64,000 nt of DNA from Fluoribacter dumoffii NY 23 (lineage in GTDB: Bacteria > Pseudomonadota > Gammaproteobacteria > Legionellales > Legionellaceae): contig NZ_CM001373.1 of the NCBI RefSeq assembly GCF_000236165.1, forward strand, positions 1,032,304-1,096,303. The letters are read 5' to 3'. The notes below the pieces were generated by a model that saw only the letters and a program-made list of their open reading frames with translations, had not been told where the DNA came from and did no database searches. Below are positions 9,042 to 17,057 of the stretch, one piece after another (the first letter of the stretch is position 1; each line of letters starts with the position of its first letter). A program made the position numbers and the translations under genes.

Positions 9042-10262
9042 ATGAAACAAAATGCAAATACCACTTTAACTTTCCAATACGCTGGCGTGAATAAAGCCGG
9101 CCAAAAAATCAACGGGGATATTGATGCAAGAAGTCTTGCTTTAGCTAAAGTAGAATTAAGAAGGCAAGGAATTATTGTAAGCAAAATTGCTAAAAAACGC
9201 GCACCTATCCTCAATTTCAAAAGTAAAAAAATAAAGTCTGCCGATATTACTGTTTTCAGCCGTCAATTAGCTACCATGATTGAATCGGGTATACCTCTAA
9301 TACAGGCATTTGATATTGTAGCCAAAGGACAATCCAATAAACGGCTTAAAGAATTAATTGAAACTATTAAACGTGATGTTGAAACAGGGCTCACTCTCTC
9401 GGAGGCATTGAAAAAACATCCAGCCTATTTTAATGAGTTATTCTGTAATTTGGTAGAAGCGGGAGAAAAGGCAGGTGCTCTTGACATCATGTTGGATAAA
9501 ATTGCCACTTATAAGGAAAAAATTGAAACCATTAAAAAGAAAATAAAAAAAGCCATGACTTACCCTATTGCTGTTATGGTGGTTGCTTTTATTGTTACCA
9601 CAGGCTTATTGATTTTTGTTGTCCCCCAATTCGAAGCCCTTTTTAAAGGGTTTGGCGCAGATTTACCCGCTATGACTCAAGCGGTAGTAAGTATGTCCAA
9701 ATTCTTCCAATCCTATTGGTATATAATTTTTGGTGCCTTGGGCGGCGGTGTTTATGCTTTTATTTATACAGAAAAGCATTCCCCACAATTTGCACAAAAT
9801 GTGGATAGGACTTTGTTAAAAATTCCGGTAATTGGACCCATTATTGAAAAAGCGGCGATAGCCCGATTTTCAAGGACGTTGTCCATTACTTTTGCTGCAG
9901 GCTTACCTTTGGTTGAGGCACTTAAATCGGTTGCAGGGGCTACTGGCAATATTATTTTCGCCCAAGCTACCGATCGAATCAGAGAGGAAGTATCTACCGG
10001 GCAACAAATGAATAAGGCAATGGAAAATACCCAATTATTCCCCAACATGGTTATCCAGATGGTCGCCATTGGAGAAGAGTCCGGTGCTTTGGAAAAAATG
10101 TTAAGCAAGGTAGCTGATTTTTATGAAGAAGATGTAGATAATGCAGTAGACTCACTAAGTAGTTTATTAGAGCCCGTTATTATGACAATATTGGGAGTCT
10201 TGGTAGGTGGGCTTGTTGTGGCTATGTATTTACCCATCTTTAAGCTGGGGTCTGCAATTTAA
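9042..10262 (+). CDS. pilC: Type IV pilus inner-membrane platform protein PilC
   Basis: A 406-residue polytopic protein of the GspF/PilC family. Two homologous cytoplasmic helical domains each hold the F-S-R-Q-L-A-T-M-I-E-S-G-I-P-L or F-S-R-T-L-S-I-T-F-A-A-G-L-P-L motif, and membrane segments lie near residues 175-195, 225-245 and 380-400. It forms the platform on which PilB acts. It follows pilB by ten bases. Confidence 0.95.
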   Translation: MKQNANTTLTFQYAGVNKAGQKINGDIDARSLALAKVELRRQGIIVSKIAKKRAPILNFKSKKIKSADITVFSRQLATMIESGIPLIQAFDIVAKGQSNKRLKELIETIKRDVETGLTLSEALKKHPAYFNELFCNLVEAGEKAGALDIMLDKIATYKEKIETIKKKIKKAMTYPIAVMVVAFIVTTGLLIFVVPQFEALFKGFGADLPAMTQAVVSMSKFFQSYWYIIFGALGGGVYAFIYTEKHSPQFAQNVDRTLLKIPVIGPIIEKAAIARFSRTLSITFAAGLPLVEALKSVAGATGNIIFAQATDRIREEVSTGQQMNKAMENTQLFPNMVIQMVAIGEESGALEKMLSKVADFYEEDVDNAVDSLSSLLEPVIMTILGVLVGGLVVAMYLPIFKLGSAI

Positions 10263-10324
10263 GGTACCGCTCGATATTTCTTGGTGCCCTGTTATCCGGG
10301 TTACACTTTATTTGGGATCACTCA

Positions 10325-11185
10325 ATGATAGATGACTTAATTGCCAACCATACCTGGTTTATGTATGTTGTAGTTGCCCTCTTTTCCCTTGCAGTAGGTA
10401 GTTTGCTTAATGTAATTATCTACCGCTTGCCCATTATGTTGGAAAGGGAGTGCAAGCAACAATATAATGAATTGGCTGGAATTGAGGAAGAGGAACAACA
10501 ACCAATCAATTTATTTTTTCCACGATCATTTTGTCCTTCCTGCAAAGCAATGGTCAAAGCATGGCAAAATATCCCTATTCTAAGCTATTTATTCCTACGT
10601 GGACGCTGTTATCGTTGCAAAAGCCCTATTTCCGTTCGCTACCCCTTAATTGAACTGGGGACCATGCTCCTTTCACTCTATGCAAGCTGGCATTTCGGAT
10701 TTACCATAGCACTCCTTTTTGTTTTAATCGCTATCTGGATCCTGATTTGTTTATTTTTTATTGACCTGGACCACCAAATATTACCCGACAGTCTGACTTT
10801 GAGCTTGTTATGGGTAGGACTTATTGCCAATACCGAAAATATTTTTACCCCTTTACCAGAATCTGTTTTGAGTGCAGCAGGAGCCTATATAGGATTGTGG
10901 TTGTTTATAAAAATATTTTATTTATTTACGGGTAAGATAGGAATGGGCCATGGTGATTTCAAATTATTTGCTGCCTTTGGAGCCTGGTTGGGTTGGATTT
11001 TCTTACCCCTTATTCTCCTCCTTTCTTCAATTAGTGGTACAATTATTGGCTTATTGTATTTACATGTTCAAAGTAAATCCAAAGATACCACGATTCCATT
11101 TGGTCCTTTTTTATGCATTAGTGGCTTAATTTCTATATTTTGGGGACATAGTATAGTGAACTGGTATTTACATCTTTGGATGTAG
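10325..11185 (+). CDS. pilD: Prepilin peptidase / N-methyltransferase PilD
   Basis: An A24-family membrane aspartyl protease of 286 residues. The N-terminal cytoplasmic loop carries the zinc-type cysteine pairs C-P-S-C and C-Y-R-C; the catalytic aspartates lie in D-L-D-H-Q-I-L-P-D and in G-H-G-D-F-K (the family GxGD motif). Eight or so hydrophobic segments are visible. It cleaves and N-methylates type IV prepilins and type II pseudopilins, so it also supports secretion of enzymes such as the chitinase at 56.7 kb. Last gene of pilBCD. Confidence 0.95.
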   Translation: MIDDLIANHTWFMYVVVALFSLAVGSLLNVIIYRLPIMLERECKQQYNELAGIEEEEQQPINLFFPRSFCPSCKAMVKAWQNIPILSYLFLRGRCYRCKSPISVRYPLIELGTMLLSLYASWHFGFTIALLFVLIAIWILICLFFIDLDHQILPDSLTLSLLWVGLIANTENIFTPLPESVLSAAGAYIGLWLFIKIFYLFTGKIGMGHGDFKLFAAFGAWLGWIFLPLILLLSSISGTIIGLLYLHVQSKSKDTTIPFGPFLCISGLISIFWGHSIVNWYLHLWM

Positions 11186-11206
11186 GATGAATAACAGGAT
11201 TCACAA

Positions 11207-11977
11207 ATGCCTTATCAAGTTATCTTATTTGATTTAGACGATACACTTATTGATTTTGCTTATTCCCAACAAATGGGACTAAAGTCTATTTATGAAAAAT
11301 ATTATTCATTCATTGACCGGTCTTTTTTTGAGCGCCTATACATAGAAATTAATACTCGTTTATGGGCGCAAGTAGGAGCTACAACAAACGCGCTCATGCC
11401 AAGTGAAGTAAGGGTTTTACGGTTTATACGCTTAAATCAAATGATATCAAGCACTTCTTCTGCAGAAGAGATAGCAGAAGAATATGATATAAATATATGC
11501 TTGCATACTCGATGGCTCCCAAAAGTTAAAACTGCCGTAGAGTTTTTACATAAAAAAGGACATATTTTAGGGATTATTACCAATGGTTTTGTTAAAGTGC
11601 AGGGTAAAAAACAACGTCGGCTTAACTTAAGTAACTGGTTTGACTGTTATATTGTTTCTGATGAAGTGGGGGTTTCCAAACCAAATAGTGAAATTTTTAA
11701 GATTGCCCTGCAAGAACTTGCTAATAAACACAAAAAGTCAATCAACAAGCATTCGGTATTAATGGTAGGTGATTCAATTATTAACGATGGTTATGGCGCA
11801 AGAAATTTTGGCATTGATTATTGTTTTATTAATCCTAAAGCAGAAGATGAGGTTACCCAGGAAATTCCTATTAAATACAACATCAATTCTGTTGCCCGTC
11901 TGCCTGCCTACTTAGGATATGAAACTGAATACATGCAGTTTTTAAATTCAACAATGGATGAAAAAGTAAGCGTATAA
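11207..11977 (+). CDS. HAD-family hydrolase (YjjG-like nucleotidase)
   Basis: Haloacid-dehalogenase-fold phosphatase of 256 residues. Motif I D-L-D-D-T-L is at residues 9-14, motif II I-T-N-G-F near 126, the conserved Lys in V-S-K-P-N-S-E-I-F, and motif IV V-G-D-S-I-I-N-D. The D-D-T-L and S-K-P layout is like YjjG pyrimidine-nucleotide 5'-phosphatases. It starts 21 bases after pilD but is probably a separate function. An aminotransferase remnant follows directly after its stop. Confidence 0.85.
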   Translation: MPYQVILFDLDDTLIDFAYSQQMGLKSIYEKYYSFIDRSFFERLYIEINTRLWAQVGATTNALMPSEVRVLRFIRLNQMISSTSSAEEIAEEYDINICLHTRWLPKVKTAVEFLHKKGHILGIITNGFVKVQGKKQRRLNLSNWFDCYIVSDEVGVSKPNSEIFKIALQELANKHKKSINKHSVLMVGDSIINDGYGARNFGIDYCFINPKAEDEVTQEIPIKYNINSVARLPAYLGYETEYMQFLNSTMDEKVSV

Positions 11978-11979
11978 GC

Positions 11980-12192
11980 TTACCAGGAAAAAAACATCAG
12001 GAAATTCAACAATATCTTGCCAGTAAAAAAATTAATATTTCAATTTCATTGCAAGAGTACGCCCGACTTGATATGGTAAAAAGAAATTTACCCGCCTTGG
12101 TGCGAGCCTCAATACATTATTACAATACCGAAACAGAGATTGATATTTTTTGCTCCGAACTTCGTAATTCTTTAAGCTCTTTTCCCAGATAA
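11980..12192 (+). pseudogene. C-terminal remnant of a class V aminotransferase (cysteine desulfurase-like)
   Basis: Directly after the HAD gene a 70-codon frame without a plausible start encodes a protein end that reads like the C-terminus of NifS/SufS-type PLP enzymes: Q-Q-Y-L-A-S-K-K-I-N-I-S-I-S, then Y-A-R-L-D, then L-V-R-A-S-I-H-Y-Y-N-T-E-T-E-I-D-I-F-C. The R-A-S-x-H-Y-Y-N-T-E-x-E-I-D block is the family's hallmark tail. The N-terminal four fifths, including the PLP lysine, are absent. The remnant has no start codon of its own and follows a different gene, so it is best read as a deletion relic. Confidence 0.7.
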
Positions 12193-12271
12193 ACTAAGAT
12201 TAGTATTCGTAGTTATGTTGTAATTATATAGAAAATAAATTTATCTTGGCCTTAAAAGATATGGGATTGAT

Positions 12272-13486
12272 ATGGAAATTAATTTAACTGTTTTTGCTGC
12301 CCCTGTGTTTCTAGTCCTGATTGGCTTAGAGTTTTTTCTAACTTATCATAAAAAATCAGGAATTTATCAACTCAATGATTCAATAAATAATTTCAGTGCT
12401 GGTATTTTCGAAGAAATTGCAGCATTACCCGTCAGAGGACTGGTAATTTTCAGTTATTATTATTTATATGAGCATTTTGCGTTTTTTCATATTAAGCCCA
12501 ACTTAGTTTCTTCCTGGATTTTACTTTGGCTCAGCGTTGATTTTTGCTATTACTGGTATCATCGAACGAGCCACAGGTGTGTTTTTTTCTGGATTGGCCA
12601 TTCAGTACACCATCAAAGCGAACATTATAATTTATCCGTTGCTTTAAGACAGGGGTATTGGCAGACTTTGACATCCTGGGTGTTTTATCTCCCGCTGGCA
12701 TTAATTGGATTTCCAACCTGGATGTTTGTGATAGTTTCTTCATGCAATACTATTTATCAGTTTTGGATACATACTCAGTCCATCAATAAAATGGGATGGT
12801 TTGAAATAATATTCAATACTCCTTCCCACCATAGGGTACATCATGGTAAAAACCCGCAGTATATCGATAAAAACTATGCCGGAAGTTTAATTATATGGGA
12901 CAAACTGTTTGGTACTTTCGAACCGGAAGAAACCCCTGCTGAATATGGCGTTACTGAGCCTCTTGACTCCTGGAACCCTTTTTATGCGAATATCAAAGTA
13001 ATTAAGGATGTTATGTACTATGGAAAAAATCTGAAAAATAAAGTGGATGTTGTTCGTGCTTTTTTTATGCCGCCTGAATGGATAATGAACCGCCTTCAAC
13101 AAGAAGGTCAAACCGTTTCAAAACAGGCTGTCCCCCAAAAAAATTTCAATTCCCCTAAATTATATTTACTGTTTAATACTGCACTTGCCATTGCCCTGTA
13201 TGCCTACCTTTCATTTATATTCAAATTAAACTCACTGAACTCCTGGCTTATTGGCGCATTTATATTATTTACCCTGTATATACTTGGAGCAGTTGCCAAT
13301 GGTAAACAAAAGATTCTGTTTATTGAACTTTCACGCTCTATTTTAGTTTTGTTTACCCTGGTTGCATTCAAAATTAATTTATTCCTTTCTCTATTGATAA
13401 GCTTATTGTTTTTACTCATTAATTTACGCTTGTTCTCTTCCCACTTTACTCAGAATCATTCTTATACACCCTCTATTTCAGTTTGA
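12272..13486 (+). CDS. Fatty acid hydroxylase / sterol desaturase family membrane protein
   Basis: A 404-residue polytopic protein with the di-iron histidine boxes of the superfamily: H-R-T-S-H (near residue 98), H-S-V-H-H-Q-S-E-H-Y-N (near 110) and H-R-V-H-H-G-K-N (near 188). The first 270 residues form the hydroxylase; the C-terminal part adds about four hydrophobic segments. Members oxidise lipids such as fatty acids, sterols or alkylglycerols within the membrane. Substrate cannot be told from the sequence. Confidence 0.88.
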   Translation: MEINLTVFAAPVFLVLIGLEFFLTYHKKSGIYQLNDSINNFSAGIFEEIAALPVRGLVIFSYYYLYEHFAFFHIKPNLVSSWILLWLSVDFCYYWYHRTSHRCVFFWIGHSVHHQSEHYNLSVALRQGYWQTLTSWVFYLPLALIGFPTWMFVIVSSCNTIYQFWIHTQSINKMGWFEIIFNTPSHHRVHHGKNPQYIDKNYAGSLIIWDKLFGTFEPEETPAEYGVTEPLDSWNPFYANIKVIKDVMYYGKNLKNKVDVVRAFFMPPEWIMNRLQQEGQTVSKQAVPQKNFNSPKLYLLFNTALAIALYAYLSFIFKLNSLNSWLIGAFILFTLYILGAVANGKQKILFIELSRSILVLFTLVAFKINLFLSLLISLLFLLINLRLFSSHFTQNHSYTPSISV

Positions 13487-13664
13487 GCAAAAGCAGGGAC
13501 CCAGCCGTATCTGTTTTTTATATACTATACTTAGAATAGAGATATAACATTAATTATCCTGCGGTCAATTCGTAGTTGAAGAATAGTGAATTTAAAGGGT
13601 TTTCCATAAAAAACACTTTATTTTACAAGCAAAGACTAAAACAACTAGTACTGGGGAGACCTCT

Positions 13665-14114
13665 ATGAGAGTTGGCGAATACTGTAACCGGGATGTAGTT
13701 GTTATCAACAGCAATGAATCTGTAAAAAAAGCTGCAGAACTCATGCGCTCCTATCATGTTGGAGACCTGGTTTTGGTTGAAGAAACTGACAACAAAAAGG
13801 TGCCCATAGGCATAGTTACCGACCGTGATTTAGTTGTTGAAGTCATGGCAGCAGGAGTTACACCTGAATCATTATTAGTCCGCGATATACTTACAGAGCC
13901 TTTTTTTAGTGTTTTTGAAAAGGACAGCCTTTTTGATGCTCTGGAAGTAATGCATTCCAAAAAAATCCGCCGCTTACCTGTTATCAAGGAAGACAATACG
14001 CTCATAGGCATTATTACCTTAGATGATTTTATAGAAATTTTGACTGAGACAATGATCCAGGTTGTTGATGTGATTAAGCTTCAACAAAAAAAAGAAGCGA
14101 AACAGAGAACATAG
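13665..14114 (+). CDS. CBS-domain pair protein
   Basis: A 149-residue protein consisting of two CBS domains: the first spans about residues 7-65 (G-I-V-T-D-R-D-L ends it), the second about 73-130 (L-I-G-I-I-T-L-D-D-F). Tandem CBS domains bind adenine nucleotides and usually regulate a partner. No effector domain is attached. The hibernation-factor gene follows after 42 bases, and both could be stress or growth-phase genes. Confidence 0.88.
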   Translation: MRVGEYCNRDVVVINSNESVKKAAELMRSYHVGDLVLVEETDNKKVPIGIVTDRDLVVEVMAAGVTPESLLVRDILTEPFFSVFEKDSLFDALEVMHSKKIRRLPVIKEDNTLIGIITLDDFIEILTETMIQVVDVIKLQQKKEAKQRT

Positions 14115-14156
14115 TGTTAATTAAACGATTTTGATGTATGTGATAAGGAGCAAGCA

Positions 14157-14711
14157 ATGAACAATTCAGTACATTTTCCTATACAAATAATTTTCAACAA
14201 TCTAAGGCGCTCTCGATCTCTTGAAAGTAATGTACGTAACCACGCTGAAAAACTAGGAAAGTATTTTGACCGTATCATGAGTTGTAAAGTATGTATAGAA
14301 ACACATCGACATCATTATAAAGGTAAAATTTATCATGTTCGAATTGATATTATCGTTCCCAATGCAGAGTTAGTAGCAAATCGTGATCTAGCAGATAATC
14401 ATGCTCATGAGGACGTCTATGTCGCAATCAGAGATGCGTTCCTTGCCATGACACGTCAAATAAAAAAATATGCTGACAAGCAACGTGGGGAAGTGAAATA
14501 TCATGAACTACCACCTGAAGGACGGATCCGCGAAATAGCACCTCTTGCTGATTATGGGTTTATTGAGACCCTTGATGGAAGAAGACTTCGCTTTACCAGT
14601 AAAAGTGTAATTGATTATGATTTTAGCAAGTTAGAAGTTGGTGAACGAGTTACTTTTGTTGAAGCAAAAAGTAACGATGGCCCTGCAGCAAGCACAGTTT
14701 ATGTTAAATAA
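14157..14711 (+). CDS. Ribosome hibernation factor (HPF/RaiA-type) fused to cold-shock domain
   Basis: Residues 1-115 match the HPF/RaiA (S30AE) fold: P-I-Q-I-I-F-N-N-L-R-R-S at the start, L-G-K-Y-F-D-R-I, the H-V-R-I-D-I strand and the D-A-F-L-A-M-T-R-Q-I-K-K helix. Residues 120-184 form a cold-shock-like OB domain: G-R-I-R-E-I-A-P-L-A-D-Y-G-F-I-E-T-L-D-G and later G-E-R-V-T-F-V. HPF-type proteins bind the 30S decoding region and silence ribosomes in stationary phase; the OB domain may contact mRNA or rRNA. The ATG has an AAGGAG site upstream. Confidence 0.85.
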   Translation: MNNSVHFPIQIIFNNLRRSRSLESNVRNHAEKLGKYFDRIMSCKVCIETHRHHYKGKIYHVRIDIIVPNAELVANRDLADNHAHEDVYVAIRDAFLAMTRQIKKYADKQRGEVKYHELPPEGRIREIAPLADYGFIETLDGRRLRFTSKSVIDYDFSKLEVGERVTFVEAKSNDGPAASTVYVK

Positions 14712-14716
14712 TCGAA

Positions 14717-14751
14717 GTTGATGAAAAAGACCTTGTGTCTTTTTCATCAAC
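14717..14751 (+). terminator. Perfect 15-bp hairpin after the hibernation factor
   Basis: Arms at 14717-14731 and 14737-14751 are perfect complements (G-T-T-G-A-T-G-A-A-A-A-A-G-A-C and its reverse complement) around a five-base loop. A run of T lies inside the 3' arm rather than after it. It sits six bases after the stop codon and probably ends transcription or stabilises the 3' end. Confidence 0.65.
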
Positions 14752-14859
14752 GATTTAATCCCCTCTTCCAATTTATCTCCCTACTCTTTTATCTTCAGTT
14801 TTAAAAGAGACCGAATTAAATATGTGATTCGCCAATTTATTTTCAGTTTCTCATGAACC

Positions 14860-14892
14860 CATTACTAGGGGGCGTGTGGAATAACCACCAAA
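14860..14892. repeat. Left arm of inverted repeat around the hydrolase-like gene
   Basis: This arm and the one at 15779-15819 are inverted copies: the inner 20 bases (T-T-T-G-G-T-G-G-T-T-A-T-T-C-C-A-C-A-C-G on the right arm) match perfectly, followed by one mismatch, five matches, an eight-base insertion in the right arm and seven more matches. The arm ends four bases from the stop codon of the enclosed gene. Confidence 0.8.
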
Positions 14893-14896
14893 AATG

Positions 14897-15688
14897 TTAA
14901 TTCTGATTGAAACCCTGTATTTCAAGAAATCTCAGGATCATGGGATTTACTTGTTCAGGTACTTCTAGTGTCGCCCAGCATCGTGAGTAAACCACTTTTC
15001 CAATTTCTATCTTATTATTGCATGATTGAAGTTTGTTGAATGCACAATGATGTTCATCTGTTATTATACAAAGTACTGGTATTGTAAGATTCGCTATCTT
15101 TTTTAAAGCAGTTTTATCCCATTCGATTAAGTCACTAAAAATTGATGCGAGAATATTTGGGGAAGCTGCTTTAAAAGCAGCTTCCGCAATTTTTTTGGTT
15201 TTTTCAGTACCCTTGATAAACGAATTGAATGACAGGGTCTCAATAAACTCGTTTAGGGTTGAGTTACTTAATTGAGTAATGAATGTTTTAATTTCACCAA
15301 TGAAATGCTCATTCATAAAAAGAGGTGGATCGATAAGTATTAAATTTTTCACCAGGGAGGTATTTAAATTGGCAATTTCAACAGCTATGTTTGCCCCGTT
15401 ATTCAAACCGATAATATTGATTTTCTCAATGCCTAATTTTGAACAGAATTGTATGATAACATCTGCATATTCTTTTATAGAATAGGTTGGAAGATTTGCA
15501 CTACTTTTACCATGCCCAGGCAAGTCTATGGCTATAACTCTACAAATGTTTTTCAGTATGTCAATTTGATAGTCAAAAAATCTACGGTTTCCACCAGCAT
15601 TATGAAGCAGCAAAAAAATATTCTTGCCTTCCCCATATTCTTCATAAAAAATATTTTCTTGACTTAGCTGAATATACATAAATGACAC
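14897..15688 (-). CDS. Alpha/beta-hydrolase fold protein lacking catalytic Ser and His
   Basis: A 263-residue protein with the sequence layout of an alpha/beta hydrolase: L-L-H-N-A-G-G oxyanion loop near residue 28, I-D-L-P-G-H-G-K-S near 55, and the elbow region I-I-G-L-N-N-G-A near 92. The nucleophile motif GxSxG reads G-L-N-N-G, with Asn where Ser/Asp/Cys is expected, and the C-terminal G-H-x-x-x-x-E-x-P-E block reads C-W-A-T-L-E-V-P-E, so the catalytic His is also missing. It is therefore likely non-catalytic or differently catalytic. The gene sits alone inside an inverted repeat, which suggests acquisition as a unit. Confidence 0.75.
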   Translation of the reverse strand: MSFMYIQLSQENIFYEEYGEGKNIFLLLHNAGGNRRFFDYQIDILKNICRVIAIDLPGHGKSSANLPTYSIKEYADVIIQFCSKLGIEKINIIGLNNGANIAVEIANLNTSLVKNLILIDPPLFMNEHFIGEIKTFITQLSNSTLNEFIETLSFNSFIKGTEKTKKIAEAAFKAASPNILASIFSDLIEWDKTALKKIANLTIPVLCIITDEHHCAFNKLQSCNNKIEIGKVVYSRCWATLEVPEQVNPMILRFLEIQGFNQN

Positions 15689-15778
15689 CCTATGGTTTTT
15701 TGCTTATTAGCAATAATGGTCTTCATTTAAACTATAGGCCATTTTGCCTTCATGAATTCTGATGCACTCAACTTCATA

Positions 15779-15819
15779 TTTGGTGGTTATTCCACACGAC
15801 CCCTGCTACAAAAGTAATG
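15779..15819. repeat. Right arm of inverted repeat around the hydrolase-like gene
   Basis: Reverse-complement partner of 14860-14892 (20 of 20 inner bases, then near-matches with an eight-base insertion). The arm lies about 90 bases upstream of the enclosed gene's start, so it may also hold part of that gene's control region. Confidence 0.8.
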
Positions 15820-16056
15820 AACATTTTGCAGTTTTATCTCTGCTATTGAACAATTTGGCGCAGCTTTAGGCCTTTGACAAGGGAGCATTATGGCATATCT
15901 TGAAGGTTAAAATTATCAATTTTGACATTTGTATTTTGAATGAGTACTTTACCCCTTTTTTGTCTCCATTCTGCAATATTTAACTCAGGCTACTCATTTC
16001 CTAAACTCATAATGGTAAGATAGCGAAGTTTTTAAACTATTCTTTAGGTTCACCGC
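15820..16056. other. Gene-free stretch before the rRNA methyltransferase
   Basis: Together with 15689-15778 this is the longest gene-free interval in the first third of the window. No complete gene, tRNA or clear terminator was seen. On the minus strand a short frame at about 15796-15868 reads into the repeat arm and could be a decayed coding fragment, but it matches nothing recognised. Confidence 0.4.
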
Positions 16057-16971
16057 ATGGAAAACAAAATTGCCGCAATTTATGTCATTAAACCCGAATT
16101 TCGCTCAATACTTTCTGAAGAACTGGGAGAGGGTACATATATCGGAGAAGATTTAGTCTGCTCCCCCCATAAAAATCTTGACGTCTGTTTTGCACAAGAT
16201 ATTTGGATGGATCCTCAGGTGGTTACTTTTCAATCCATTTCCGAAGGGGTGAGGATTCTACGTCAGGCTGGAAAGTTCTGGTATTTGCACCCTATTTCGC
16301 ATATAAGACGCTCCCGGTTAATTGAAGAGCAATTACGCCATCTCCCTCAGCTTGCCCGCCACTTTCCTTTTGAATGTGAAATTCCCTCAGTCGGTGTTTT
16401 TGGTTTATTGGATAAAAATACAATGGTTTATAGTGCCACCCGCCAAAAAAAATGGCCGCAAGGAAAATGCTTATTTATTGAAGATAAAACAAATCCCCCT
16501 AATCGGGCTTATCTAAAACTATGGGAAGCGCTAACCTTACTGGGGAAATATCCCAAACCCGGAGATAAGGATCTGGACCTGGGGGCTTCTCCAGGGGGAT
16601 GGACGTACGTCATGCAATCATTAGGAGCATCGGTGACTGCGGTTGATAAAGCTTCATTAGATCCTGAAATAGCAAAACGACCAAACATCACTTACGTACA
16701 GCAAAGTGCTTTTGCGATAGATCCTCTCAAATCAGAGCACCATTATGATTGGGTGTTATCCGATGTAGCATGTTATCCCGATCGTGCCTATGCTCTCATC
16801 ATGAAATGGATTGCGTCTGAAAAAGCAAAACAAATGATATTTACTATAAAATTACAAGGTAAAATTGAGTTGTCTACAATAAAGCAATTTCAAAATATAC
16901 CTAACTCTTATATTACTAATATGTATTATAACAAGCATGAAGCAACGTTTTTGTATCCTTTTTGTAAATAA
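16057..16971 (+). CDS. rlmM: RlmM-like 23S rRNA 2'-O-ribose methyltransferase
   Basis: A 304-residue protein with a C-terminal FtsJ-type SAM domain: the SAM loop L-D-L-G-A-S-P-G-G-W-T-Y-V-M near residue 172, V-L-S-D-V-A near 232 and T-I-K-L-Q-G near 267 supply the Asp and Lys of the K-D-K-E tetrad; the first Lys is in N-R-A-Y-L-K-L-W-E. The N-terminal part (W-Y-L-H-P-I-S-H-I-R-R-S-R-L-I) resembles the THUMP-linked half of RlmM (YgdE), which modifies C2498. It is about 60 residues shorter than E. coli RlmM, so a different target is possible. Confidence 0.72.
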   Translation: MENKIAAIYVIKPEFRSILSEELGEGTYIGEDLVCSPHKNLDVCFAQDIWMDPQVVTFQSISEGVRILRQAGKFWYLHPISHIRRSRLIEEQLRHLPQLARHFPFECEIPSVGVFGLLDKNTMVYSATRQKKWPQGKCLFIEDKTNPPNRAYLKLWEALTLLGKYPKPGDKDLDLGASPGGWTYVMQSLGASVTAVDKASLDPEIAKRPNITYVQQSAFAIDPLKSEHHYDWVLSDVACYPDRAYALIMKWIASEKAKQMIFTIKLQGKIELSTIKQFQNIPNSYITNMYYNKHEATFLYPFCK

Positions 16972-17057
16972 AAACCAAATTTTTACAAAAGAAACTCCCC
17001 AGAACTCACGTTTAGAGCTAAAATTACTATGTAGACTGTAACTATTGAGAATATATT

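Noticed and set aside
15796..15868. Short minus-strand frame reading into the right repeat arm, perhaps a transposase relic
   Set aside because: Too short and matches nothing recognisable.
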